NCBI GenBank assembly: GCA_005110395.1
Contig: DUDU01000021.1
Location: 1 to 32,621, forward strand
Direction: 5' to 3'
DNA from: Candidatus Melainabacteria bacterium
Lineage (GTDB): Bacteria; Cyanobacteriota; Vampirovibrionia; Caenarcaniphilales; Caenarcanaceae
DNA: 32,621 nt
Shown: piece after piece, positions 1-9,979 of the stretch
Numbering within the stretch: position 1 is the stretch's first letter
Layout: each line of letters opens with the position of its first letter
Translations under genes and position numbers: made by a program
Notes under the pieces: generated by a model
What the model saw: the letters and a program-made list of their open reading frames with translations, nothing else
The model's database searches: none
Told to the model about the DNA's origin: nothing

Positions 1-300
1 GTTAGGTTCTGATTACAACTTGGTATCAAAAACAAGTTAAGGATCAAAAATTGAATTTATAGAAGTTTCCATATAGGTAACATCATTGATGTAGGAAACG
101 AAAAAGGGCTCACTAAAATCTGGCTTCTTTTGAATTGCGCCCGATCTACAATCTTTTATACCAAAAAGTAGTCATTCAAATAATCTTTCAATCATTCTTG
201 TTTCATTATTCTTTGGATCTAAAGAGATAATCAAAGATTCAGGAAAATTCTAATCTTGTTAAACTAATGTTCAAATTTATATAAAGTATTTCTTTAGCTT

Positions 301-333
301 GAAATCGATTGTTAATGTTAGCAAATCGATTTC
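301..333. repeat. Perfect 10-bp inverted repeat upstream of the beta-propeller gene
   Basis: GAAATCGATT (301-310), 13-nt spacer, AATCGATTTC (324-333). Confidence 0.7.
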
Positions 334-402
334 TAATCAAATTAATTTCGAGCTAAATCTATAAATGACTTTATTAATCGGATACCAGCAACATATAGCC
401 TT

Positions 403-2244
403 ATGAAATTAAAATCCCGCACAATCTCACATTCAAGAAGCTCCTGTTCAAAAAATATTTTCAAAAGCAAAGTTGTTTCATTATTTTTGACATTTCTTTT
501 CGCTTCAAGCTTTTTATACGCTTCTCCTCAAAACGCTCAAGCAAATAATGGTGGTGATCTTTATTATCTAAGCTCAACTGGTTACTTAATAAGATTAGAT
601 ATAAAAAAAGTCACCGAGACAGGTCAAGTTGCAGCTGGATTAATGCCTTGGGGAGCCACTTCGTGCGGTGGACATATTTATTTTACAGATTTCGCACTGG
701 ATCAAGTTTTTGATTTTTATCCAAGCGAAAAATCTCTAAATAAAATAAAAATCGATCCAAAAGACATTGCTTATAAAGAAGTTGATTTGGTCAGTAAAGA
801 AGAAGCCAAAAAGAATAAATCAATGTTGGTTTCTGCTTTCTCTAAAGTACATAAAGCTAAAATTAAACCACCAACTTACGATGCTACTTCAGAACCTTTA
901 CCTATCGCTGATCATAATCGCAAAATTGGTTTAGCTTCAATTGCCTGTAACCTTGATTATCTATTTGTGGCAAGTACTCTGAAAGACCGAATTGAAGTTT
1001 TGTCTAGAAAAGATTTAAGTCGTGTTGCATCAATTTTAGTCGGAGAAAGACCATCAGGCTTGGCAGTCAGCGAAGATGGAAGCACTTTGGCTATTAGTTC
1101 TACTGGCGCAAATAAAGTCTATTTGATTAATAGCTTAAGTGGAGATTTTGCAAAGCAAGCCGAAATAACAGTCGGAACTGGACCAACCGAAATTGCTTGG
1201 GTTGGTAATGAAAAGGTTTTTGTCTTAAACCGTGGAAGTAATAATGTTTCTGTGATTAATACGGCTAATGCTGAATCGGCCAGTACTATTAGTTTTGATT
1301 TTCCGATTAATTCAATAGCTTCTTCCAAAGAGAAAAACAAAGTTTATGTTTTAGCTGGAATAGACAAAAAATTATTTCTCGTCAATCCTGATGATTTAAC
1401 TTTTAAAGATTATCCAATTAGTGATGCTTTGAAATTTCCAGATTTATTAAATGTAATTGGCGATAAAGATGGCGAATTGTTGATTGGCAGCGAAGCCGAT
1501 GGAAGATTTATTGTTTTTGATATAGATAAACTTGAATTCACTCAAAAAATTCAAACCAATTTGCCACCAAAAGCCATAGTTACATTAATAGATGAAAATT
1601 CAAAAGATGAAAGCAAATCAGCATATTCCCCAGAACAAAAGGGAATAATATCTAAGCAATCAAATACATCATTATCATCAGAAGAGCCATCTAACAAAAC
1701 AAATGTTCAAAATGCAAAGATTGAGCAATCCAATTCTGTAGAAAATTACTCAAGTGTTTATGACACAAAATTCGATTCAGAAATAAATACTCAAGCTGCC
1801 TTAAAAAATTCCACCAATTATTCCACTACCACTAATCTCAATACTGAGTTAAATACTGAACTAAATTCTGGCTCCAACGCTGATCTAAGTTCACAGTCAA
1901 ATTCGACTGTGAATTCAAAACTGAATTCTAATTTGAGTACTGAGTTTAATAATAGTCAGTCAAGCGCTGATTTTCTTTCTGATTCACCTCCTACAACGGT
2001 TTATGAAACAAATTTTTCAACTGCAGACAAATCATTATCTGATTCAAAAGCAAGCACTTTATCCAGCTCAAAGGCAAATCCTAATTCAAACCTAAACTCA
2101 AATTCGGTTTCAAGCTCCTTAACTAATTCTGCGGAAAAACCCACCACGGAAAAGAATAACGAAAAAGGAAAAGAAACTGGTTTGAAATCGTCATACAAAC
2201 GTTTCTTTCAGAAAATTAAGAATAGAGATGAGGTAAAAAATTAA
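403..2244 (+). CDS. Secreted YVTN-type beta-propeller repeat protein with Ser/Asn-rich low-complexity C-terminal tail
   Basis: Hydrophobic N-terminal segment (VVSLFLTFLFASSFLYASPQNAQA) resembling a signal peptide; blade-like repeats (VGERPSGLAVSEDGSTLAISSTGANKVYLIN / VGTGPTEIAWVGNEKVFVLNRGSNNVSVIN); tail of S/N/T repeats. Confidence 0.75.
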   Translation: MKLKSRTISHSRSSCSKNIFKSKVVSLFLTFLFASSFLYASPQNAQANNGGDLYYLSSTGYLIRLDIKKVTETGQVAAGLMPWGATSCGGHIYFTDFALDQVFDFYPSEKSLNKIKIDPKDIAYKEVDLVSKEEAKKNKSMLVSAFSKVHKAKIKPPTYDATSEPLPIADHNRKIGLASIACNLDYLFVASTLKDRIEVLSRKDLSRVASILVGERPSGLAVSEDGSTLAISSTGANKVYLINSLSGDFAKQAEITVGTGPTEIAWVGNEKVFVLNRGSNNVSVINTANAESASTISFDFPINSIASSKEKNKVYVLAGIDKKLFLVNPDDLTFKDYPISDALKFPDLLNVIGDKDGELLIGSEADGRFIVFDIDKLEFTQKIQTNLPPKAIVTLIDENSKDESKSAYSPEQKGIISKQSNTSLSSEEPSNKTNVQNAKIEQSNSVENYSSVYDTKFDSEINTQAALKNSTNYSTTTNLNTELNTELNSGSNADLSSQSNSTVNSKLNSNLSTEFNNSQSSADFLSDSPPTTVYETNFSTADKSLSDSKASTLSSSKANPNSNLNSNSVSSSLTNSAEKPTTEKNNEKGKETGLKSSYKRFFQKIKNRDEVKN

Positions 2245-2258
2245 TTAGATAAAAATTT

Positions 2259-2888
2259 ATGAAAGGTAAGTTTATAACTCTAGAAGGAATTGATGGTGTA
2301 GGTAAAACTACTCAACTTGAATTATTGAAAATCTTTGCTCATGAAAAGTCCAAAGACAATTGGATATTCACTAGAAACCCAGGGGGGACTGAATTAGGAA
2401 TAGAACTCAGAGAAATTCTTTTAAATAATCAAACCTTGAGGGTAACTCCCCTGGCCGAGACCCTTTTATATATTGCAGATAGAGCCGAACATATAAGCAA
2501 GTTTGTAATTCCCGCTCTCGAAGAAGATACAATAATCATTTGTGATAGATTTATAGATTCAACAGTGGCTTATCAAGGCTATGGACGGGGGTTAAATATA
2601 GCTAATATTCACAAATTAAATGAAATTGCGATTCAAGGTATTAAGCCTGATTTGACTATTTTGTTTGATGCAGATCCATCAATTAGCTTTCAGAGGGCAA
2701 AATCTCGCGGACAATCTGGAGATAAAATTGAAGCGGAGGGTCTTGAATTTCAGAAGAAAATCAGAGCGGGGTTTTTAGAGATCGCCCAGCTAGAACCTGA
2801 ACGCTTTTGCATAATTGATGTAGCTAAAAAAAATCCCAGCGAAATTCATGAAAATGTTTTAAAAGAAATTGAAAAAATAATTACTTAA
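2259..2888 (+). CDS. tmk: Thymidylate kinase
   Basis: MKGKFITLEGIDGVGKTTQ P-loop, DRFIDSTVAYQGYGRG motif; 209 aa. Confidence 0.95.
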   Translation: MKGKFITLEGIDGVGKTTQLELLKIFAHEKSKDNWIFTRNPGGTELGIELREILLNNQTLRVTPLAETLLYIADRAEHISKFVIPALEEDTIIICDRFIDSTVAYQGYGRGLNIANIHKLNEIAIQGIKPDLTILFDADPSISFQRAKSRGQSGDKIEAEGLEFQKKIRAGFLEIAQLEPERFCIIDVAKKNPSEIHENVLKEIEKIIT

Positions 2889-3042
2889 TCAGAAACAAAT
2901 AAGGTTAATTCAAGTTCTTGATTAATTAGCCTTTGTAAACAGTTCATGTAGAAAACCTTGTCAAGTAATATAATTTAAATACAATAATTGTAATAGTTCA
3001 AGCATTTAGTCAAAAGCCCAGCTTGAGCTTAAAGAGAACTTA

Positions 3043-4893
3043 ATGAATCCAAAAGAATTAATAGAAATATTAGAAAACAAATTAGAGCAAATGCCTGGAA
3101 ACCAGGAGTTAAAGGAGCAATTAGCGTTCCTTCTTTTATCTCAGGGTGATTTAAATCGGGCAGAAACTCTTTTTAGTGATGTGATTAAGACCAATCCATC
3201 TGCACCAGACTCTATTTGGGGACTGGCTAAATTGAGTTGGCAAAAACGTTCTTATGATGTAGCTTATTCTTATATGAATCTCTTGGCTTCGATGCCTAAT
3301 GCTAGCCTCAACAAAGAGCAGGCATTGATATTTGCTAAAATCCTTGCAAAGAAAGATCATTTTATTGAAGCATCTAAGTGGCTAGATAAGGCAATAGCCC
3401 AGGATTCTTCTCTTTTGCAATCTGAAATGCCCTTTCTTAAGCTCATAAAACACAACCTAGTACTTCGCAATTTGGATAATACGCTGGGGCAAACGGGTAG
3501 CCCTATGAATGGGCAGATGATGGATCATTTAATGCCACACAATTCTAATTCACCCAGCTCTCCAATTGGCCGACATGTACATTATATTGTTTTGGAAATT
3601 TCTCAGCTTTTAGCTCCCTACCAAGGTTTAGGCTATCCAAATCCTATGTCTGCCGCTGGCGCTTTTGATGATGGAACTGAAAACATTGTTTTTGAAGAAG
3701 AGCCTGAAAAAGAAGATTTAAATCAAACAAAAAAATTAATTACTTTTGACCAAATTGGTGGACTCAAAAAAGTAAAGCAAGCATTAATTCAAGAAATTAT
3801 TATTCCGCTCAAAAACCCTCAACTTTGCACTGCTTACAACAAATCTACTAATCCCAAAGTTTTGCTTTATGGTCCTCCTGGTTGCGGTAAAACTTATTTG
3901 TGCAGAGCTCTCGCAACAGAAGCCGAAATAAACTTTTTTGCAATTAGGCCAGCTGATTTTATTGATTTAAGTTATGAAGAAAGTGAAATCCGTTTAGCTC
4001 ATTTGCTTCAGCAGATTCGCGATATGAGACCAGCTGTTATATTATTCGATGAAATTGATTGGTTAGCTGAAAAACCGCAAAAAGGTAATAATTCCGATGA
4101 AACTTTATCAAATCAAGCTTTTAAAGCTAATTTACTTAGTAACATACTCGATTTCATAAATACTCAATCAAAATTAAATAATCAAATTGGTCTGATTGCT
4201 ACTACTAATAAACCTTGGAATTTAGATCATAGTTTTTTCTCTTCAGCCAAAATTAATAAGCACATATTTGTTGGACCTCCAAATAGAGAAGATAAAGTCG
4301 ATATTCTGAGGATTGCGCTTGAAACTAGGCAAAGCCCTGTTATTGTTCCGAGCAAAATTGATTGTGCCAGAGTAATAGATTCTTTACCTAGGCTATCTTC
4401 TGGTGCTGATATTGAAGATTTGGTTGACTCTGCCTTGACTGAATTATTGGTTGAAACAATTGTCAATTTACAAATTTCTAATTCTGAGGTGAATCCTAAT
4501 ATCCTCTTGGCAGAACATCTAATCAAGGCTGGCAAAAGGCAAAAAACAATACCCTCCGTTAAATTATGGATCAGTCAGTCGAGACAAAATCTTTCTCTGC
4601 CAAGTCATCCACTAAATGGGATATGGAGAAATATTCTAGAGAACCTTATACTTAGTGAGAATTCAGAGAATAAGGCTAAGGCGCAAAGATTCGTATCTAC
4701 TATTAAAAGTTCAATTCAAAAATTTTTTCAGGGATTGAAGGGGAATTTCATAAAATCAAAAACTGAGATCGATTGCATAACTGATCTAGATGTTGTAGGT
4801 CAACCAATTAAGGATGAGCCCAAAAGCAAAAAATCTGAAAACAAAAAGTTAACAAATAACAAAAAGAGAAAAGACAAATCACAATCAGTGTAA
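3043..4893 (+). CDS. TPR-containing AAA+ ATPase (CDC48/FtsH-like AAA module)
   Basis: N-terminal TPR-like repeats; GGLKKVKQALIQEIIIPLKNP; Walker A GPPGCGKT; Walker B VILFDEID; basic C-terminal tail. Confidence 0.85.
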   Translation: MNPKELIEILENKLEQMPGNQELKEQLAFLLLSQGDLNRAETLFSDVIKTNPSAPDSIWGLAKLSWQKRSYDVAYSYMNLLASMPNASLNKEQALIFAKILAKKDHFIEASKWLDKAIAQDSSLLQSEMPFLKLIKHNLVLRNLDNTLGQTGSPMNGQMMDHLMPHNSNSPSSPIGRHVHYIVLEISQLLAPYQGLGYPNPMSAAGAFDDGTENIVFEEEPEKEDLNQTKKLITFDQIGGLKKVKQALIQEIIIPLKNPQLCTAYNKSTNPKVLLYGPPGCGKTYLCRALATEAEINFFAIRPADFIDLSYEESEIRLAHLLQQIRDMRPAVILFDEIDWLAEKPQKGNNSDETLSNQAFKANLLSNILDFINTQSKLNNQIGLIATTNKPWNLDHSFFSSAKINKHIFVGPPNREDKVDILRIALETRQSPVIVPSKIDCARVIDSLPRLSSGADIEDLVDSALTELLVETIVNLQISNSEVNPNILLAEHLIKAGKRQKTIPSVKLWISQSRQNLSLPSHPLNGIWRNILENLILSENSENKAKAQRFVSTIKSSIQKFFQGLKGNFIKSKTEIDCITDLDVVGQPIKDEPKSKKSENKKLTNNKKRKDKSQSV

Positions 4894-4999
4894 AAAACCG
4901 ATTTTATTTACTGTGAATCGGTGTACCATTGAAGCGTTTGATTTATTTTTTCTAACTGATTATTGTTCACTTGATTGTTCTTGAATAGAGATTTGGAAA

Positions 5000-6217
5000 A
5001 TGAGAAAAGCTTATTTAGTTTTGGAAGATGGTTCGTATTTTATTGGTAAGGCTTTTGGCAAATTGGACAATAAAGCTTTTGGTGAAATAGTCTTTAACAC
5101 AGGAATGACTGGCTATCAAGAAGTTCTAACCGATCCAAGCTATGCAGGACAAATTATTACTTTAACTTATACTGAGATTGGTAATTACGGCATAAACCTC
5201 ACTGACAATCAATCTCGGAAAATATTTGCTTCAGGTTTTATTGTAAAGAATATAAGCCCACTAATATCTTCATGGAGAGCAGTAGATGGGGATTTAAATA
5301 GTTTTTTACAAAAATATCAAATAAGCGGATTATATGGAATAGATACAAGAGCCTTGACCCGTAAAATTAGAAGCTTGGGTGCAATGAGATCAGTTATAAG
5401 TACTGAAAATTACCCTGAATTAAATTCTGATTTATCAGAACAAGAAATAATCAAGCAATTATTAGAAGAAGTAAAACAATCTAAACAAATGTCAGGCTTG
5501 GATTTGGCTTCTGAAGTGAGTACCGAAAAAGCATATACCCGTCCGTACGATAAATACTTATCTTCTAGTAATTTTGCAAAAAATACTCAAAAAAATGCAG
5601 AAATGCACAAAAAACCTTGTGCAAAAGTGACAGTGCTCGACTTTGGCCTCAAAGATGAAATGCTCAATCTCTTAAATAAGCAAGGTATAGATTTAGAAAT
5701 AATTCCTGCCAATTCCAGTTTTGAGCAGATTATGCAGACCAAACCAAACGGAATTTTTCTTTCCAACGGACCCGGAGATCCAGAGGCTTGCACCAGCATT
5801 ATTGAAACGGTTAAAAAATTAATTGATTATGTAAGTAGTAAAACTAATGAAGATTCATATATTCCTCTTTTTGGAGTCTGTTTAGGTCATCAGATTCTAT
5901 CTTTGGCTAGTGGAGCTGAAACTTTTAAGCTGAAATTTGGACATCGAGGAAGCAATCATCCGGTAAAGGATCTCCTAAGCGGCAAAAGCTTTATCACAAG
6001 TCAAAATCATGGTTTTGCAGTTAAAGAAGAGAGTTTACCCCTAAATAAAATTCGCATTACTCACAAATCTTTGAATGATGGAACAATTGAAGGTTTTGAA
6101 TATATAGATAAGCCAATTTTTGCGGTTCAATTTCACCCAGAGGCTTCTCCTGGCACGCATGATACTAATTACCTTTTTGATAAATTCACATCATTAATAA
6201 CTAAGAGTTCAAATTAA
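5000..6217 (+). CDS. carA: Carbamoyl-phosphate synthase small subunit
   Basis: Class I glutamine amidotransferase motif FGVCLGHQILSLASGAETFKLKFGHRGSNHPVKD; N-terminal ALVLEDGSYFIGKAFG-like start; RALTRKIRSLGAMR. Confidence 0.96.
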   Translation: MRKAYLVLEDGSYFIGKAFGKLDNKAFGEIVFNTGMTGYQEVLTDPSYAGQIITLTYTEIGNYGINLTDNQSRKIFASGFIVKNISPLISSWRAVDGDLNSFLQKYQISGLYGIDTRALTRKIRSLGAMRSVISTENYPELNSDLSEQEIIKQLLEEVKQSKQMSGLDLASEVSTEKAYTRPYDKYLSSSNFAKNTQKNAEMHKKPCAKVTVLDFGLKDEMLNLLNKQGIDLEIIPANSSFEQIMQTKPNGIFLSNGPGDPEACTSIIETVKKLIDYVSSKTNEDSYIPLFGVCLGHQILSLASGAETFKLKFGHRGSNHPVKDLLSGKSFITSQNHGFAVKEESLPLNKIRITHKSLNDGTIEGFEYIDKPIFAVQFHPEASPGTHDTNYLFDKFTSLITKSSN

Positions 6218-6472
6218 TTTTGAAATCAAACTTCTTGCTTGAATCTTAATAAGCGAGAACCACTAATCTGTGAGAAGGATAGTTCACAAGAGAGTTGAAT
6301 TGTTCTCTTTTAGTTGATTTAGTTCTTGTGAGATAAGTAATCCCCAATTTTCATAGATGTAACCTTATTTGAATAATAGGGCTTAATCAGTCTTTTACGC
6401 ATTAGGATTTTACTTTGAATACAGAAAGTTTCAGTACAAATAGCTACCGTATTAAAGTACAAAGTAAGCATT

Positions 6473-9298
6473 ATGACAAACCCATCAATAAATAAATCTA
6501 CTATGAATTTCACCATTATCGGCAATAACAATAATGTGAATATTGGTGATAGTAATTCTCCGCTTAATTTAACTAGTGGAGTCAATACAGAAGCTACTGC
6601 TTTGCACATTTCTAATGCTGATACTAGGAATAGTCTACCTGCTTCAACTGGAAATAACACTTCCTCTCTAGTGGCATATGCTCAGACTAATACTCAGACT
6701 AATACTCAGCCATATACCAAAATAGACAAATCAGAAATCACCAAAACTCCACCACAAGATGCTGTAAGTCCAGCTTCTTTTACTCAAGCAAGGGTAGAAA
6801 CTAGAACTAATAATAATTATGATCAATATGCTGGACTATACAAAGATTATATTGGTGCATATAAGACAAGCTATATAACAGCATATGAAAAATATTTAGC
6901 TACTCACATATCTAGTCCAACAAGCAATATATCTCAAGATACTAGATACTTGTCTCAAGCTCCTATCCAACATTCAAGACCTTCACCACAACAACAACAT
7001 TTAAATAGTAGTTTAACTAATGTTTCTCAAAATTTAGGTCATTATTCTCATCCATATACCCCTAAAAACTATCAGCATAATCCTGCGAACTATATAAATG
7101 CTGATTTTAGAAATCATGATTTTATGAATTCTAGAAATAAATATCCTAAAGTTCACAAAAATAGATTTCCTCAGCAAAATCCTCAAAGTACGATTAACCA
7201 AATTGCTCACCAATTGAGTTCTCTTACTAGTCTGGTTAATCAGCTGAGAAACAATAATGGTTCAAGTAACAATTTGAGACATGCTAATAATTCAGAATAT
7301 TCTCCAAGCCATAGAAACCCATTGAGAAATGAATTAGATCATAAATTAAATTCATTTTTAGGTAATAAAAACACATACAATAATGCTGGCCTCAATTCAG
7401 CATATTCACCATATAACAATTCATACAAAAATCTTTTAGCTAATGATTCTACTTTTGCTTCCAATCTTTCAAATAGAAGTAATCAAGATGCAGAATATAA
7501 TTTTAGGGGTACAAATGGCTTTAATAACATTGAAAGTGGCAATTCCAATTCACTTGTAATTCTTGATGCAGACAGTAGTGGTAACTTTATTAATTTAGGT
7601 AATGGTTCAAGTAAAGTTGATTATAAAAATAGTCCAGGAAAACAAGATACTTTTTTATTCGGCGGTAAAGGAAAAGCTGATACTTTTGCAATTAGTGGAA
7701 TAACTCTTAAAGATACACTTGCAGCGCTTAGTAAGGATTATGTTTTTGTCAAAAGGGATAATGGTTTTTCTTTGATCAATAGAAATACTGGTGGTGAAGT
7801 TAGAACTTTAGGTTTTGAACGTTTGGAATTTAAAGATGCCATTTTGGATTTGACCACTAGTAAGGGAATGCAAGCTCTTGAGGATGGACTTAGTGATGCT
7901 AATGTTGAAATAATTGACTTAAGTAATAATTCATCCAATAATTCTCAGTGGGATAGTAGTTCTAGTTATTTGGCTCCTTCTGGCTTAGCAAGAAATTTTG
8001 GTACGGGAAATGATTATGGCGATAATTCTTGGAATGATGCTTCAAACAACTCTGATTTTGACTCTAATCCATACTCAAGTTTAGCTTCAGATTATAGCCC
8101 AGGGCTAGATCCACACTATAATTCTAGTTTGAATTCAAATGCATACTCAGACTCACCTTATTCATCATTGAATATACCTGAGTTGAGAGGTGGAAATTGC
8201 TTGCCAGGAGAGCTTGTTGGCAATCACAAGTATTACGGTCAAGATAATTCTTGGGATTTCACCAATCAAGCAAATCCACCCAGCTCACTAATAGCCCCAT
8301 ATTATCAAGAATCATATGATTCAAATTCTGAGTATGGACCGCCTGTAATAGTTATTAATCCTGGTAATCCAGTAGATTCAATCGACCCAAATCCAAATAT
8401 TGATCTAAACACCATTAGTCTTTCTGGAACAGGACCAAACAATATAGTTACTCGAAATAATCAACCTGGTGCACCTCTCACAATAAATACTCAACCGAAT
8501 ACTGGGGCAATTATCAATAATCTTTTTGCACCAGCAAATGCCACTTTAGCTTCCGGCTTTAATGGATATATTGGTAGTAGTCAAACTCAAATTAGAGGAT
8601 CTAATACAAGTAGTGATCCAATTAATGGAATATTTCACTCATTTGGTACTTTTGGAGATCCAACTAATAATTCGGCTGGAACGGCACCCATAGATATTGA
8701 TTTAGGTTCAAGATCCAATGGTATTCCTCACAGAATAATTGCAGTTGCTGGAGCTGGAAATATAAATATGCGAGGCGGTGATTTATCTTTATTATCTAGT
8801 CGTTCAGGAGGAGCAGCTAATCCAGGTTTTACTATTCAAGATGCAAGAAGCGTGAGAATTGGTGGGCAATTAATTCAGCAAACACATGATGCAGCTAATC
8901 GTCAAAATATATATGTTGATGAAAGAAATCAGGTATATAGAATCAATCCAGAGGCTCAAGTAATCTTTGTCTCAAGAGATAGAGTAAATTTTGAAAATAC
9001 TAATAACAATGTTGGTATAGGCAATCCTGGCAGCACAAACAATCAAATTGATGTAAATAATTTTGTGAATCAATCTGGTCAATTACCTCATGCAACAAGA
9101 GTTATTACCGATGGTCAAGTTCTGGATTTAGCAGAGCTATTACCATTTAGACCAGACCAGGCTCCTCCAGTGCAATCGCAAAACCAGCCAACCCCTAGAA
9201 ATGGACAAGGTACTGCAACTGGATTAAATGCAAGACCTGTGATACCGGCCCCTCAATTTCAACCACAATTGCAGAATCGCGCTTTAGTCTTTGCTTGA
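6473..9298 (+). CDS. Large Asn/Ser-rich protein with a possible beta-roll-like internal domain; function unknown, possibly secreted or surface-associated
   Basis: 941-aa uninterrupted ORF, extreme N/S/Q/P bias; internal segment DTFLFGGKGKADTFAISG...VRTLGFERLEFKDAILDL resembling bacterial beta-roll/calcium-binding-type segments; no obvious N-terminal signal peptide. Confidence 0.7.
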   Translation: MTNPSINKSTMNFTIIGNNNNVNIGDSNSPLNLTSGVNTEATALHISNADTRNSLPASTGNNTSSLVAYAQTNTQTNTQPYTKIDKSEITKTPPQDAVSPASFTQARVETRTNNNYDQYAGLYKDYIGAYKTSYITAYEKYLATHISSPTSNISQDTRYLSQAPIQHSRPSPQQQHLNSSLTNVSQNLGHYSHPYTPKNYQHNPANYINADFRNHDFMNSRNKYPKVHKNRFPQQNPQSTINQIAHQLSSLTSLVNQLRNNNGSSNNLRHANNSEYSPSHRNPLRNELDHKLNSFLGNKNTYNNAGLNSAYSPYNNSYKNLLANDSTFASNLSNRSNQDAEYNFRGTNGFNNIESGNSNSLVILDADSSGNFINLGNGSSKVDYKNSPGKQDTFLFGGKGKADTFAISGITLKDTLAALSKDYVFVKRDNGFSLINRNTGGEVRTLGFERLEFKDAILDLTTSKGMQALEDGLSDANVEIIDLSNNSSNNSQWDSSSSYLAPSGLARNFGTGNDYGDNSWNDASNNSDFDSNPYSSLASDYSPGLDPHYNSSLNSNAYSDSPYSSLNIPELRGGNCLPGELVGNHKYYGQDNSWDFTNQANPPSSLIAPYYQESYDSNSEYGPPVIVINPGNPVDSIDPNPNIDLNTISLSGTGPNNIVTRNNQPGAPLTINTQPNTGAIINNLFAPANATLASGFNGYIGSSQTQIRGSNTSSDPINGIFHSFGTFGDPTNNSAGTAPIDIDLGSRSNGIPHRIIAVAGAGNINMRGGDLSLLSSRSGGAANPGFTIQDARSVRIGGQLIQQTHDAANRQNIYVDERNQVYRINPEAQVIFVSRDRVNFENTNNNVGIGNPGSTNNQIDVNNFVNQSGQLPHATRVITDGQVLDLAELLPFRPDQAPPVQSQNQPTPRNGQGTATGLNARPVIPAPQFQPQLQNRALVFA

Positions 9299-9478
9299 AA
9301 GGAACTAAACTTATTCGATCTGCCTCTGAATTAAATAGACTCAGCCGCTTTGGAAGAAGATATCAAAAAAACTAAATCACAAAAATGTGAACTTATGCCG
9401 GTGTTCTTGAGTTTATTAGCTATAAATCTGATCTAAAATGTTTTGCTCTAAACACAATTGAAAAGTAATCAGTGAATA

Positions 9479-9946
9479 ATGAGCAAAGTAGAACAAAAAT
9501 TAACTCGAGAACTCGGAATTATATTGCCAGAAGCTAGCTCTCCTGTAGCAAATTATGTTTCATTTAAAAAGATTGGTAATTTGGTTTTTTTGTCAGGCCA
9601 ATTACCTAAAATAAATGGTGAATTTAAGCAGATTGGAAAAGTTGGCAAAGACTTGACCCTAGATGAAGCGCAGCAGGGAGCATATAATTGCGGATTGAAT
9701 TTGCTAGCTCACCTCAAGGTCGCCTGTGGTGGTGATTTAGATAAAGTAAATGAATGCGTCAAATTGACAATTTTTGTGAATGCCGCCGATAAATTTTATG
9801 ATCTTCCCCTTGTTGCAAATGGTGTCTCTGGTTTAATGGTTAAAGCTTTTGGAGAAAAAGGCAAACATACTCGTACAACAATTGGAGTAGCTTGCTTGCC
9901 TAGCAATGCTGCAGTAGAAGTAGAAGCAATTTTTTCACTTATTTAA
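9479..9946 (+). CDS. RidA/YjgF/YER057c/UK114 family protein
   Basis: YVSFKKIGNLVFLSGQLPKINGEF, LDKVNECVKLTIFVNAADKF, TRTTIGVACLPSNAAVEVEAI. Confidence 0.9.
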   Translation: MSKVEQKLTRELGIILPEASSPVANYVSFKKIGNLVFLSGQLPKINGEFKQIGKVGKDLTLDEAQQGAYNCGLNLLAHLKVACGGDLDKVNECVKLTIFVNAADKFYDLPLVANGVSGLMVKAFGEKGKHTRTTIGVACLPSNAAVEVEAIFSLI

Positions 9947-9979
9947 ATTAAATTTGTAACAAGTGAGTTAAATAGATAA

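Noticed and set aside
1119-1340. Antisense ORF opposite the beta-propeller gene
   Set aside because: Shadow ORF with no motif or ribosome-binding site; the sense frame is clearly coding.
1800-1960. Possible CRISPR or tandem repeat array
   Set aside because: Repeats are irregular codon-level low complexity within a coding frame, without constant repeat/spacer periodicity.
4227-4535. 102-aa minus-strand ORF inside the AAA+ gene
   Set aside because: Fully antisense to a convincing CDS; no recognisable family.
4897-4922. Inverted repeat ACCGATT...AATCGGT after the AAA+ gene as a plus-strand terminator
   Set aside because: Stem is short (7 bp), and the homopolymer run lies on the wrong side for plus-strand termination.
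6319-6660. 113-aa minus-strand ORF overlapping the start of the 941-aa gene
   Set aside because: Hydrophobic low-information translation mostly antisense to the coding start and AT-rich leader; no support.
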